Source: CAUUJV01 sp963545565 (GTDB lineage: Bacteria > Actinomycetota > Actinomycetes > Actinomycetales > Bifidobacteriaceae). From it: a stretch of 31,515 bases of DNA. The stretch spans positions 1 to 31,515 of the forward strand of contig CAUUJV010000017.1 in assembly GCA_963545565.1 (NCBI GenBank). Direction: 5' to 3'. The notes below the pieces were generated by a model that was not told where the DNA came from, did not search any database, and saw only the letters and a list, made by a program, of their open reading frames with translations. Position numbers and translations under genes: made by a program. Of this stretch, positions 1 through 7,742 are shown one piece after another; position 1 is the first letter of the stretch; the number at the start of each line of letters is the position of its first letter.

Positions 1-647
1 GTGACATCCCACAAACCAGGTGCTTCTTGCTGATAAGCTTCTCCGCGAGCCAAATTGCGAAGGAATGCCTTCTGAGCTACACGGCGTGGATGCTCACCAA
101 TGGTGTGATAGGTATTTTTCCAGTCCACTGAAAGGCCGAGTTTGCGCCATAAAGCTTCGAAAGTTTTTTCATCTTCAGCCGTAAGTTTCTCGCACAACTC
201 GATGAAGTTCTGGCGTGACACAGGAACTTGATCCTTTGCCTGAATTTTCTTGCCATCGGTGCCTTCGAAAGGAGGCTTGAAATCTGGATCGTACTTTAAT
301 GAAGTGTCTACACGGATGCCAAAATAATTCTGCACACGGCGTTCGGTTGGCAAACCGTTGTCATCCCATCCCATGGGGTAGAACACGTCGAAGCCATTCA
401 TACGCTTGAATCGTGCAATAACATCGGTGTGAGTGTAAGAGAATACATGACCGACATGCAGAGAGCCTGAGACTGTTGGAGGAGGAGTATCAATCGAATA
501 CACACCTGCGCGGTCGCGAGTGTTTCTAAAAGCGTATGTTTGCTTGCTGTTCCAAGCCTCGCCCCATTTTTCTTCGAGTCCCTCAACGCCCACGCGGTCA
601 GGCAACTCGGTAAGGTCTGCGCTAATGCTGTAATTATTGTCAGTCAT
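1..647 (-). CDS. valS: Valine--tRNA ligase, N-terminal part (gene runs off the left edge)
   Basis: Class I aminoacyl-tRNA synthetase that charges tRNA-Val in the cytoplasm. Only the first 215 codons are in the window; the frame stays open to base 1. The translation begins MTDNNYSISADL and carries the class I HIGH signature as HVGH (residues 64-67) after a proline-rich PPPTVSG segment, then a GWDDNGLPTERRVQ stretch typical of ValS around residues 93-106. The ATG at 645-647 is the natural start, although no clear Shine-Dalgarno precedes it. It lies 27 bases downstream of the solute-binding protein gene on the same strand, so the two may share a transcript. Family assignment is firm; the KMSKS motif and anticodon domain are outside the window. 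Confidence 0.95.
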   Translation of the reverse strand, partial: MTDNNYSISADLTELPDRVGVEGLEEKWGEAWNSKQTYAFRNTRDRAGVYSIDTPPPTVSGSLHVGHVFSYTHTDVIARFKRMNGFDVFYPMGWDDNGLPTERRVQNYFGIRVDTSLKYDPDFKPPFEGTDGKKIQAKDQVPVSRQNFIELCEKLTAEDEKTFEALWRKLGLSVDWKNTYHTIGEHPRRVAQKAFLRNLARGEAYQQEAPGLWDV

Positions 648-674
648 ACGCCACAGTTTACGTTTTTAGCTTGA

Positions 675-2282
675 CTAGTTTTTGATTACAGCGCGCAAAT
701 CTAAGCGTTCCTGAACCATAGAAGTTGGTAGCCCGCTCACGCTGCGAGAATATGCAATAATAGGCTCTTCTTCATATAGCCATGCGAGTGGAGCGTCATC
801 AGCAACTTGAGCTGCAGTCTTCTTTAGATGAGAAACATAATCAGAGTACGACGTTGATGCCTCAGCTGCTGCCCACAGTTCTTCCGTCTCTGAACTGGTG
901 TAATTGATGAAATAATCTGGATCAACAATCGATCCTAAGTCATGACTGCCATCAAATTCAACCAAAGTCATATCAAACTCTTTATTATCAATCACTTGGT
1001 TTTGATAATCGGAATCGCTGAGAGCTGTAACAGTAACGTTGCGGCCTGCATCAGTGAATTGCTGCTGAAGAATTGTTGCAATGCGTGCACCGACCGAGCC
1101 CATATTCTCTGAGTAAATGAGTGTGCGCTTATAGTTTCCATAATTGCCGAAGTAGGCAAGCAAAGATTTTCCAGTAGCTTGGTCATATGGATATTGAGAT
1201 GTGAGGTCTACGTAACCAGGGTCGAGACTAGAGATTGGGCCGGCAATAACGCTTGCGCTGATCCCAAGCTGACTGATGAGTGAAGATTGATTAATAAGAT
1301 AGCGAAAACCTTGGCGATACCGTTTATCAGAGAAATTAGAAGAGTCACTGTTATTAAAAGCTAGAGCTACGCGATGCGTGCTTGCAGTTGCTTTAGTCGT
1401 CACGGCAGAAATTGCTTGGGCTGTAGAAACTTGATTACCATCAACAGGGAATGCAATATCAATCTTTCCAGCAGCTAAAGCTTTGACTACGCTTGCCGAA
1501 TCTGAATAATATGTAACGTCGATTTCTTGAGTTTTTGCTTGCTCAGATTTTTTTTGTTTCCAGTAAGAATCCCTCGCCTGAAGCACGAGTGAAGAACCTT
1601 TATTAAATGACTTCACTGTGTAGGGGCCGGAGCCTATGGCTTCACGTGCTTTATCGTATGAAGCCTCTTGATCATAAACAATGCCAGCACGCCCGCTCAA
1701 TTGCCACAGCAGGTCTGGCTCAGGGCTTGAAAGTGTAATTTTAACTGTGTTTGCATTGCTATTTGAAACAGATTTCAGATGCGTGAGATTGCTGGAATCC
1801 ACATATGATTTTTTGAGGACTTGTTCAAGAGACCATGTGACGTCACTTGCAGTAAGAGCGTCACCGTTCGAAAAAGTGATACCACTTGGAATCGTGAACG
1901 TGTAGGTTAAACCGTCTGAACTAACTTTCCATGATGAGGCGATGCCAGTGTTATCAGTCTTGTTGTTAGAAGAGCGCCCAACGAGAGTTTCATACACATT
2001 GGAAATTAAGACTTGCTCGATAGCTGTTTCGTCAACCGTTGAAATATCAAGAGAAGAAGGTGCGTTAGTCAAACCAATGCGAACCGTTTTAGTGCTTTTG
2101 CTTGATTGTGAGGCAGGTGAAATACCAAAAGAAGACAGTACTGAGTTTCCTGTGTATGCACTCCAACCAATCCATGCCACGATGCTTAGAGCAACAAGCA
2201 CAGCAACGAAAGTGAGGCCTTGTTGTAGTGGATGCGTTTGTGCATCTTTAGATTTTTTATGGCTCGGTGCTTCTCTCGACAT
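675..2282 (-). CDS. Membrane-anchored family 5 (peptide/nickel-type) extracellular solute-binding protein
   Basis: Predicted substrate-binding component of an oligopeptide-type ABC importer, 535 residues. Residues about 22-47 form one hydrophobic segment after a lysine-rich cytoplasmic start. No lipobox cysteine follows, so it looks like an uncleaved signal anchor rather than the usual lipoprotein. The mature part starts with VRIGLTNAPSSLD and continues with SDGLTYTFTIPSGITFSNGD, both characteristic of SBP_bac_5 proteins. An open frame extends upstream to 2408 but overlaps nth, so I place the start at the ATG at 2280-2282. There is no Shine-Dalgarno, but a -10-like TAAAAT lies 7 bases upstream, consistent with a leaderless message. 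No permease or ATPase gene is adjacent, so it is an orphan and its ligand cannot be told from the sequence. Confidence 0.85.
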   Translation of the reverse strand: MSREAPSHKKSKDAQTHPLQQGLTFVAVLVALSIVAWIGWSAYTGNSVLSSFGISPASQSSKSTKTVRIGLTNAPSSLDISTVDETAIEQVLISNVYETLVGRSSNNKTDNTGIASSWKVSSDGLTYTFTIPSGITFSNGDALTASDVTWSLEQVLKKSYVDSSNLTHLKSVSNSNANTVKITLSSPEPDLLWQLSGRAGIVYDQEASYDKAREAIGSGPYTVKSFNKGSSLVLQARDSYWKQKKSEQAKTQEIDVTYYSDSASVVKALAAGKIDIAFPVDGNQVSTAQAISAVTTKATASTHRVALAFNNSDSSNFSDKRYRQGFRYLINQSSLISQLGISASVIAGPISSLDPGYVDLTSQYPYDQATGKSLLAYFGNYGNYKRTLIYSENMGSVGARIATILQQQFTDAGRNVTVTALSDSDYQNQVIDNKEFDMTLVEFDGSHDLGSIVDPDYFINYTSSETEELWAAAEASTSYSDYVSHLKKTAAQVADDAPLAWLYEEEPIIAYSRSVSGLPTSMVQERLDLRAVIKN

Positions 2283-2288
2283 AAAGCA

Positions 2289-2317
2289 GATTTTACCGTG
2301 GGATCTATCGTGTGGGA
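2289..2317 (-). promoter_or_regulatory. Candidate leaderless promoter of the solute-binding protein gene
   Basis: On the minus strand TTCCCA, a 17-base spacer and TAAAAT end 7 bases before the ATG at 2282. The hexamers match 4/6 and 5/6 of the consensus. No ribosome binding site is visible, so transcription could begin at or next to the start codon. This is a by-eye call. Confidence 0.3.
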
Positions 2318-2348
2318 ATACTATGTGTAAAGGAATACTATGTATAAA
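2315..2348. repeat. 17-bp tandem duplication across the nth stop codon
   Basis: Two adjacent 17-base units, GGAATACTATGTGTAAA (2315-2331) and GGAATACTATGTATAAA (2332-2348), differ at one base. The second unit contains the nth stop codon (2338-2340). The duplication also contributes the -35-like element proposed for the downstream solute-binding protein gene. Confidence 0.85.
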
Positions 2349-3006
2349 GCCCATAGCTAGGGCATGTGGCGTTGAGGAGGCAATTCTCGCAGTCCGGCTT
2401 GCGGGCATGGCATGTGGCTCTACCGAACAGAATAAGACGATGACTTAGATTAGTCCATTCTTGTGGGTCAAATTCTGCACAAATTTCTTGTTCAATATGC
2501 ACTGGGTCTGGGTGAGTGCTACGCCAGTCTGTGCGCCAATGGAGCCGTTTTGTAACGCGAATAACGTGAGTATCCACAGGAAATCCAGGAACGTTAAAAG
2601 CATCCCCAAGCACAACATTCGCAGTTTTGCGGCCAACCCCTGGAAGGGTAACAAGCTCATCCATTGTTTGCGGAACTTCGCTATGAAAGTCACTAACCAA
2701 TTTAGAGGAAAGCATAATTGCACGCTGAGCTTTAGTTCTAAAAAATCCAATTGAGCGAATAATTTCCTCAATTTCAAGAGGATTTGCATGGCTCATTGCT
2801 TCAGGAGTGGGGAACCGGTCAAAAAGCTCAGGAGTAACGCTGTTAACTCGTGCATCTGTGGTTTGAGCACTAAGCATAGTGGCGATAAGTAACTCAAAAG
2901 GATTACGAAAGTTGAGAGCACAATACGCGTCTGGGATGGTATTGCGCAGAATTTCGTATTCGCTGTGCATACGTGCAGTGCGTGCTTGATGAGATTCGCG
3001 AGGCAT
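2338..3006 (-). CDS. nth: Endonuclease III (DNA glycosylase/AP lyase)
   Basis: Base excision repair enzyme that removes oxidised pyrimidines and cleaves abasic sites. The 222 residues match the usual family length. The helix-hairpin-helix is LPGVGRKTAN (121-130) with the catalytic lysine K127. The catalytic aspartate is D145 in PVDTH. The C-terminal 4Fe-4S cluster loop is intact as Cys199-x6-Cys206-x2-Cys209-x5-Cys215. The start ATG (3004-3006) has no Shine-Dalgarno; a 15-bp palindrome sits directly upstream. It lies between glnR and the solute-binding protein gene on the same strand, with 55 bases to the latter. All catalytic and cluster residues are present, so it should be functional. Confidence 0.95.
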   Translation of the reverse strand: MPRESHQARTARMHSEYEILRNTIPDAYCALNFRNPFELLIATMLSAQTTDARVNSVTPELFDRFPTPEAMSHANPLEIEEIIRSIGFFRTKAQRAIMLSSKLVSDFHSEVPQTMDELVTLPGVGRKTANVVLGDAFNVPGFPVDTHVIRVTKRLHWRTDWRSTHPDPVHIEQEICAEFDPQEWTNLSHRLILFGRATCHARKPDCENCLLNATCPSYGLYT

Positions 3007-3007
3007 A

Positions 3008-3022
3008 TTATTAGTCTAATAA
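3008..3022. promoter_or_regulatory. 15-bp palindrome abutting the nth start codon
   Basis: TTATTAG-T-CTAATAA is a perfect 7+1+7 palindrome ending one base before the nth ATG. A one-base loop makes an RNA hairpin unlikely, so a DNA operator or an AT-rich -10 region is more plausible. Function unknown. Confidence 0.4.
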
Positions 3023-3044
3023 AAAGTTGCGCAATTAACTACGT

Positions 3045-3098
3045 AATTATTCAGTGTGCGCAATTATTCGACGCGTGCAATTATTCAATCAATTATTC
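3045..3098. repeat. Short AATTATTC repeats with 17-base spacing
   Basis: AATTATTC occurs at 3045-3052, 3062-3069, 3079-3086 and 3091-3098, at intervals of 17, 17 and 12. The two middle copies belong to a 17-base imperfect tandem unit (agtgtgcgcaattattc, then gacgcgtgcaattattc). They lie between glnR and nth; the last copy overlaps the glnR stop codon. Confidence 0.75.
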
Positions 3099-3839
3099 GG
3101 CAGGATTGGAATTATCATCTGATTCTGTTGGTGGATCAAAACGATACCCAACATTGCGCACGGTGCCTATTAGATACTCGTATTCGCCACCAAGCTTTGC
3201 GCGAAGTCGGCGAATGTGCACGTCAACTGTGCGCGTGCCGCCGTAGTAGTCATAGCCCCACACCTCTTGCAGGAGCTGCGCTCGCGTAAACGCGCGGCCA
3301 GGATGCTGAACCAAGTATTTAAGGAGCTCAAATTCTTTATATGCCAAATCGATTGGACGCCCTGAAAGAGAAGCCGTGTAACCATTCGTATCTACCACGA
3401 GATTTCCGCAGTGAATTTGACCTTCTGTTGACGCGATATTCTCGTTGCTATCTAGAGAAGAGCCTGAGAATGATGACGTGAATGTAGTGGAATGCCCACG
3501 TTCTGCTGCAAGACGCAAACGAGCTTCTACTTCAGACGGGCCAGCCGTATTCACAATACAGTCCGTAATGTTCCATTGGCTGCTGATAACGGTAAAACCG
3601 CCTTCGGTCAGAATCAGAATAGTGGGGACGCTGAAGCTTGAGGCCTGCATAACGCGGCATAAGGTTTTGGCAGTAGCTAAATCGTCGCGTGCATCGATAA
3701 ACAGAATTGTGTTCTCAGGCATGCGCACGATGGAAGCGGAGTCTAGTGGAAGCACGCGCACACGGTGATTCAGTAACGCCAATGATGGCAGAACGGAGGC
3801 AGGATTCGCCGCCGCAGTCATCAAAGTAATATCAGTCAC
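3093..3839 (-). CDS. glnR: GlnR-type orphan response regulator (nitrogen control)
   Basis: OmpR/PhoB-type winged-helix regulator of 248 residues. The N-terminal receiver-like domain (about 1-120) resembles actinobacterial GlnR, for example PSLALLNHRVRV near 18-29, FIDARDDL at 47-54, and TAGPSEVEARLRLA. The C-terminal DNA-binding domain (about 140-237) contains DLAYKEFELLKYL, FTRAQLLQEVWGYDY, RTVDVHIRRLRAKLG and LIGTVRNVGYRF. As in known GlnR proteins, no histidine kinase gene is adjacent. GlnR family members control glutamine synthetase and ammonium transport and do not rely on classical phosphorylation; that role here is inferred from similarity. The start is GTG (3837-3839), supported by alignment with the GlnR N-terminus. 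An 11-bp element, CTATACGTTTT in its own orientation, lies upstream and recurs before the divergent gene. Confidence 0.88.
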   Translation of the reverse strand: MTDITLMTAAANPASVLPSLALLNHRVRVLPLDSASIVRMPENTILFIDARDDLATAKTLCRVMQASSFSVPTILILTEGGFTVISSQWNITDCIVNTAGPSEVEARLRLAAERGHSTTFTSSFSGSSLDSNENIASTEGQIHCGNLVVDTNGYTASLSGRPIDLAYKEFELLKYLVQHPGRAFTRAQLLQEVWGYDYYGGTRTVDVHIRRLRAKLGGEYEYLIGTVRNVGYRFDPPTESDDNSNPAE

Positions 3840-3989
3840 TGGTCATCCGATCTAATCTGAGCGTACAAAACGTATAGAGCGTGCGCAGCCACACACATGT
3901 ATTGTAGTCTATTTTATTTTGTTAAAGACTGTGTAAACACGACCGTACTGTAGTCTAAAGTTGAACTATACGTTTTGGGAGGCATAGCA
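3840..3989. promoter_or_regulatory. Divergent control region between glnR and a membrane protein gene, with an 11-bp inverted repeat
   Basis: AAAACGTATAG (3867-3877) and its exact reverse complement CTATACGTTTT (3966-3976) face each other across the 150-base region. Each divergent gene is therefore preceded by the same element in the same relative orientation. The pair may be operators or shared -10-region sequences (TATACG). TGTAGTCTA also occurs twice as a direct repeat (3903-3911 and 3949-3957). No convincing -35/-10 pair was found on either strand. Confidence 0.5.
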
Positions 3990-4694
3990 ATGGCGAACCT
4001 AAGTGCAGATAAAAAGTTTAGGCGAGCGGTGGTGTTACGCGCTTTGTGTGCTAACGCAATTGCGATTATTGTGCTTTGTATTGCTCGAATTTTTACGCCG
4101 GATGATCAGGGTTTTTCGTTAGTAACAGGGGCGATTGCTTTTGCTATAACTCTAGTTTATGTGTATCTTTTCCCATTTGAACGCACTACTCCTACTCCTT
4201 TAGCTTCCCGAATTTCAACGGTTGCAATGGCTTTAATTGGCTTGGGAGCTACTATTATGGTTCCAACCGTCAATATGTGGTTTATTGCCGTTTTGACTGC
4301 TGCTGGCATTTTGGTAGTGTGTGCATTCCTCTTTGAGCTTCTGCGTAAGACTCGTCAGCAGCTTATTATTTCGATTTCTTCTGTTATATATTCTGGCGCA
4401 ATCGCTTTGTGCGCTTCTGGATGGGGAGTTTTTGGTCAGCTTAAGAACGCAATTGATATGTTTAGCAATCATCCAGTTTTCTCTGGTATTACTACTGGCT
4501 TGATTTTGCTTGCGATTATTGGGTTGATTACCGTTTTGAGTGTATGGCCAAAGAATTTTGACGGCTCAATTAACCAGAATACTCCTCTGGCTTCTAATGA
4601 GTCTCAGTGGGTTGCAGCTGCTTTGATTCCAACGCTTATTGCAGGCGTGATTCCTGCTGTTTTGAGCTGGACGATTGCCATTCTTGGACTGTAG
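3990..4694 (+). CDS. Hypothetical polytopic membrane protein
   Basis: 234 residues with about seven hydrophobic segments, beginning around residues 15-35 (VVLRALCANAIAIIVLCIA) and ending with a hydrophobic C-terminus (IPAVLSWTIAILGL). There is no signal peptide cleavage site and I recognise no catalytic motif or family. I choose the ATG at 3990 because GGGAGG (3977-3982) sits seven bases upstream; an in-frame TTG at 3975 is also possible but would put the Shine-Dalgarno inside the gene. It is divergent from glnR and shares an 11-bp upstream element with it, so co-regulation with nitrogen control is possible but unproven. Its coding sequence is uninterrupted and it is probably a real gene. Confidence 0.75.
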   Translation: MANLSADKKFRRAVVLRALCANAIAIIVLCIARIFTPDDQGFSLVTGAIAFAITLVYVYLFPFERTTPTPLASRISTVAMALIGLGATIMVPTVNMWFIAVLTAAGILVVCAFLFELLRKTRQQLIISISSVIYSGAIALCASGWGVFGQLKNAIDMFSNHPVFSGITTGLILLAIIGLITVLSVWPKNFDGSINQNTPLASNESQWVAAALIPTLIAGVIPAVLSWTIAILGL

Positions 4695-4720
4695 CTTTTA
4701 ACTTATCTTCACATAGCAAA

Positions 4721-4767
4721 AGAGTCACTGCTCCATAAATCGTAATGATTTTTGGAATAGTGACTCT
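4721..4767 (-). terminator. Hairpin terminator downstream of ppa
   Basis: AGAGTCACT (4721-4729) pairs perfectly with AGTGACTCT (4759-4767), and TCCA/TGGA (4732-4735/4753-4756) extends the stem inside. Read on the minus strand the stem is followed by TTTTG, fitting an intrinsic terminator for ppa. It lies between two convergent genes and may also stop the plus-strand transcript, although no T-run follows on that side. Confidence 0.65.
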
Positions 4768-4815
4768 CTGCGCGTAAAGCTATGCCTGTATGCAGCCTCT
4801 ACTCTATTTATCTCT

Positions 4816-5307
4816 TTACTCTGCTTCAGCCAGACGAGTGCGAGCTGCAGCAATTACTTCTTCTGCCTTTTCAACGTTCGTCCAGAAAGCACCTGGCTCA
4901 ACGGACTTACCTGGTTCAAGAGCCTTATACTGCTCAAAGAAGTGGCCAATTTCGTTCTTGTGGAAGTCGCTGACGTCATCGATATCTTTGATATTGTCGA
5001 AGCGAACATCTGCTGGAACGCAAAGAATCTTGTCATCTCCACCAGCCTCATCAACCATGTGATACATACCGATTGCGCGGCATTCAATAATGCAACCAGG
5101 GAATACGGAGTTAGGGATCATAACGAGAGCATCAAGTGGATCGCCATCTTCGCCCAAGGTATTTACGATGTAACCATAATCATCTGGGTAACCCATAGAT
5201 GTGAAGAGAGTGCGATCAAGACGAATTTGGCCAGTTTCATGGTCTACTTCATACTTGTTATGAGAACCGCGAGGAATTTCAACAAGAACATCAAATGTTT
5301 CAGCCAT
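4816..5307 (-). CDS. ppa: Inorganic pyrophosphatase (family I, soluble)
   Basis: Hydrolyses pyrophosphate to two phosphates in the cytoplasm and so pulls biosynthetic reactions forward. The 163 residues match compact bacterial family I enzymes. Visible signatures are EIPRGSHNKYE (residues 10-20), the metal-binding DGDPLDALV block and DEAGGDDKI. The start ATG (5305-5307) is preceded by a good Shine-Dalgarno (AAGGAG on the coding strand). The gene has its own well-formed promoter between it and glgE and a hairpin terminator downstream, so it can be expressed as a single-gene unit although glgE lies upstream on the same strand. Confidence 0.96.
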   Translation of the reverse strand: MAETFDVLVEIPRGSHNKYEVDHETGQIRLDRTLFTSMGYPDDYGYIVNTLGEDGDPLDALVMIPNSVFPGCIIECRAIGMYHMVDEAGGDDKILCVPADVRFDNIKDIDDVSDFHKNEIGHFFEQYKALEPGKSVEPGAFWTNVEKAEEVIAAARTRLAEAE

Positions 5308-5343
5308 TGTGTCTCCTTAGATTTTGGACAAGGTTAATTTTAG

Positions 5344-5372
5344 ATTATCAGACATGTTGATTTTAGTGGCAA
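5344..5372 (-). promoter_or_regulatory. Sigma70-type promoter for ppa
   Basis: On the minus strand TTGCCA (5367-5372) and GATAAT (5344-5349) are separated by exactly 17 bases and each matches the consensus at five of six positions. The start of transcription would be near 5337, giving a leader of about 30 bases that includes the ppa Shine-Dalgarno. Confidence 0.6.
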
Positions 5373-5377
5373 AGTGT

Positions 5378-7603
5378 TTACGGACGAACCGTCAGAACAT
5401 GAGCAACATCAGCCCATGGAGCCAAAGAAACATAATTCTCGCGACCCCACGTAAATACGTTGCCTGTCAGCTCATCATGCACAGTAAATGCTTTGTCGGG
5501 GCTAAGCCCCAGCTCTTCTGGATTGATATACACAGTTGCTTGCTGAGCATTGTGACCATCCAAATTCACCACAACAATCACAACATCAGGAACACCATTT
5601 TTGCTCAAATTTGCGGGAATATGGCGAGCAAGAGCAATAATATTCTCATTGCTTGTAGGCAAAATTGTCACATTGTGATAACTACGAGTTGCAGGATGTT
5701 TGCGGCGCACATCATTTAAGCGAGAAAGCAGAAGAGAAATTCCATATTGATCTGCCGCGTTCCAATCGCGTACTTTAATCTCGTATTTCTCGTTGTCATT
5801 GTGCTCTTCATATTGTCCGCGCTGCACATTTTCAATGAGCTCGAAGCCATTGTAGATGCCCCAGCTTGGGCTTCCCATAGCTGCCAATACTGCTCGAACC
5901 GCATGCCCTGCAATGCCGTTATCGCGTAGATACGCAGTCAAAATATCGGGTGTTGTAGGCCAGAAAGTATTGTGCTGGTAGAAGCCGTCGTTTCCGTTGG
6001 TCTCCAGCAAATACTCCTCAAGCTCTTGTTTGGTGTTGCGCCACGGGAAGTAGCAATGAGATTGTGTAAACCCAACATAACTCAGCGCTCGCATCATAGA
6101 AGGCCGAGTAAAAGCTTCAGCGAGGAACAGAATTTCAGGATGCTTCTCAGTGATAATTGCAATCACATCTTGCCAGAAGCGTACAGGCTTGGTGTGAGGG
6201 TTGTCGATGCGGAAAATCGTAACTCCAGCCTTAATCCACAGTTCCAGAATCCGCACGACTTCTCGCTCGATTCCAGGCATATCCACTTCAAAATCGATTG
6301 GATAAATGTCTTGATACTTCTTTGGAGGATTCTCTGCAAAAGCAATCGTATTATCAGGCTTGATGTGGAACCATTCAGGATACTGCTGAACCCAAGGATG
6401 ATCTGGAGAGCATTGCAGTGCAAAGTCGAGAGCGATTTCCAAACCGAGATTATGAGCATAACTCACAAAATCGGTGAAATCATCCATTGTGCCAAGCAGC
6501 GGATCAACGGTGTCGTGCCCGCCGAGGGCACTACCGATACCGAACGGGGAACCGGGGTCGTCTTCAGTTGCGGTCAGGGAATTATTCTTTCCTTTACGAT
6601 TTGTAACTCCCACAGGGAAAATCGGCGGGATGTAGACTATGTCAAATCCACCATTCTTTGCCCTATCAAGGCCACTCAACGAAGTCTTTAATGTTCCTTG
6701 AACAATTTTGCCGGTTGTTTTGTCAACGTATGCACCTTCGGAGCGTGGGAAGAACTGATACCAAGCGCTGAATGACGAGTGTGGGCGTTCAACCGTGAGA
6801 GGGTTAGGATATGACTCACTTAAGCCATCACGTAAAGGATTCGTCTTATGAATTGCATGAATATTTTCGTTATCTGCAGCAAATATGCGTTCGTCGTAGC
6901 TTAAGTCTTTATTTGCAAGGGCTTCGGCGGTAAAACGCAGTGCTTTCTTTTGGCTGGCAGTCAGATTGGAATCATCAGCAGTGCTCCAGCGGGCAAAAAT
7001 TTGAGAACCCTCACGTAGAATATTTTCTTGATCGTCGTGACTGCTGATTTTAATACGAGCATCATGCAGCCAGAATGCGTAGCTATCTTGCCATCCCTCA
7101 ACGCCGATTGACCAAGTGCCTAAATTCTTGGCAACATCTGCAAAGTCATCCTCCCAAGGCAAACTATCCGAGGCTTGACCAGCTACAGCTGTGCCTTCCC
7201 AATAATCTAAACCGGGGTTAACACAAGTCATAGGGAAGCGTGCAGCAACTTCTCCCTGCTGATTGCGCAGAATAATTCCTGCACCGACTTTTGCACGACC
7301 TTCAATGAATACGTGTGCAGTCACGCGGAAAACTTCGCCTAACTCAACGCGTGGTGCGAAACCGTTCTCAGCATGAGGAGTTACGTCCATTACGTTGACT
7401 CGCCCAAAGCTTTGTGGCGTATTTGTAGCAAAAGGGGAAGCTGTAAGTACTTCGCTCGTATTTTGGGCATGCTTTGCATGTTTTACAGGCGTCTTAGTTA
7501 CTTTTGGCGCCTTTACTTTTTTTTCAGCTTTTGTTTTTTCAGCAGCTTTTTGATTTTTGCGAGTTGGTGGCACTGGTGGTGCATTATGTCGTCGTTGAGT
7601 CAT
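5378..7603 (-). CDS. glgE: Alpha-1,4-glucan:maltose-1-phosphate maltosyltransferase
   Basis: GH13 subfamily 3 enzyme that transfers maltosyl units from maltose-1-phosphate to alpha-1,4-glucan. It has 741 residues. Residues 1-60 are a Lys/Pro/Ala-rich, low-complexity extension not typical of the core enzyme. The catalytic domain carries IVYIPPIFP (322-330), PFGIGSALGGHD (353-364), the nucleophile aspartate D467 in FRIDNPHTKP and the acid/base glutamate E496 in FLAEAFTRP, all hallmarks of GlgE. The ATG at 7601-7603 has no Shine-Dalgarno, but a TAGAAT element ends six bases upstream, so the message may be leaderless. The usual pathway partners, trehalose synthase and maltokinase, are not in this window. 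Function is well supported by the motifs; the source of maltose-1-phosphate is unknown here. Confidence 0.93.
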   Translation of the reverse strand: MTQRRHNAPPVPPTRKNQKAAEKTKAEKKVKAPKVTKTPVKHAKHAQNTSEVLTASPFATNTPQSFGRVNVMDVTPHAENGFAPRVELGEVFRVTAHVFIEGRAKVGAGIILRNQQGEVAARFPMTCVNPGLDYWEGTAVAGQASDSLPWEDDFADVAKNLGTWSIGVEGWQDSYAFWLHDARIKISSHDDQENILREGSQIFARWSTADDSNLTASQKKALRFTAEALANKDLSYDERIFAADNENIHAIHKTNPLRDGLSESYPNPLTVERPHSSFSAWYQFFPRSEGAYVDKTTGKIVQGTLKTSLSGLDRAKNGGFDIVYIPPIFPVGVTNRKGKNNSLTATEDDPGSPFGIGSALGGHDTVDPLLGTMDDFTDFVSYAHNLGLEIALDFALQCSPDHPWVQQYPEWFHIKPDNTIAFAENPPKKYQDIYPIDFEVDMPGIEREVVRILELWIKAGVTIFRIDNPHTKPVRFWQDVIAIITEKHPEILFLAEAFTRPSMMRALSYVGFTQSHCYFPWRNTKQELEEYLLETNGNDGFYQHNTFWPTTPDILTAYLRDNGIAGHAVRAVLAAMGSPSWGIYNGFELIENVQRGQYEEHNDNEKYEIKVRDWNAADQYGISLLLSRLNDVRRKHPATRSYHNVTILPTSNENIIALARHIPANLSKNGVPDVVIVVVNLDGHNAQQATVYINPEELGLSPDKAFTVHDELTGNVFTWGRENYVSLAPWADVAHVLTVRP

Positions 7604-7609
7604 ACGTCC

Positions 7610-7615
7610 ATTCTA
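7610..7615 (-). promoter_or_regulatory. Possible -10 element of glgE (leaderless)
   Basis: TAGAAT, within TATAGAAT on the coding strand, ends six bases before the glgE ATG, and no ribosome binding site is present. No good -35 hexamer was found, so the call is weak. Confidence 0.3.
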
Positions 7616-7742
7616 TAGGTCAAGAGGCCTTGCGAGAAGTTAAATCCCATTTGACCACATTGCTTTTTTATCTCACCGTATTTTCAATTTTTCTGAAAGA
7701 GTGGCGTGTATGCAGACCATTGCGCAACTGCATATGTAATCA

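Noticed and set aside
2283..2408. 42-residue N-terminal extension of the solute-binding protein
   Set aside because: It would overlap the nth coding region and places a non-membrane segment before the anchor; the ATG at 2282 fits better.
1942..2448. 168-codon plus-strand frame over the solute-binding protein and nth end
   Set aside because: Antisense to two well-supported genes; no recognisable domain or start context.
5972..6691. 239-codon plus-strand frame opposite glgE
   Set aside because: Covers the GlgE catalytic core in antisense; no own features.
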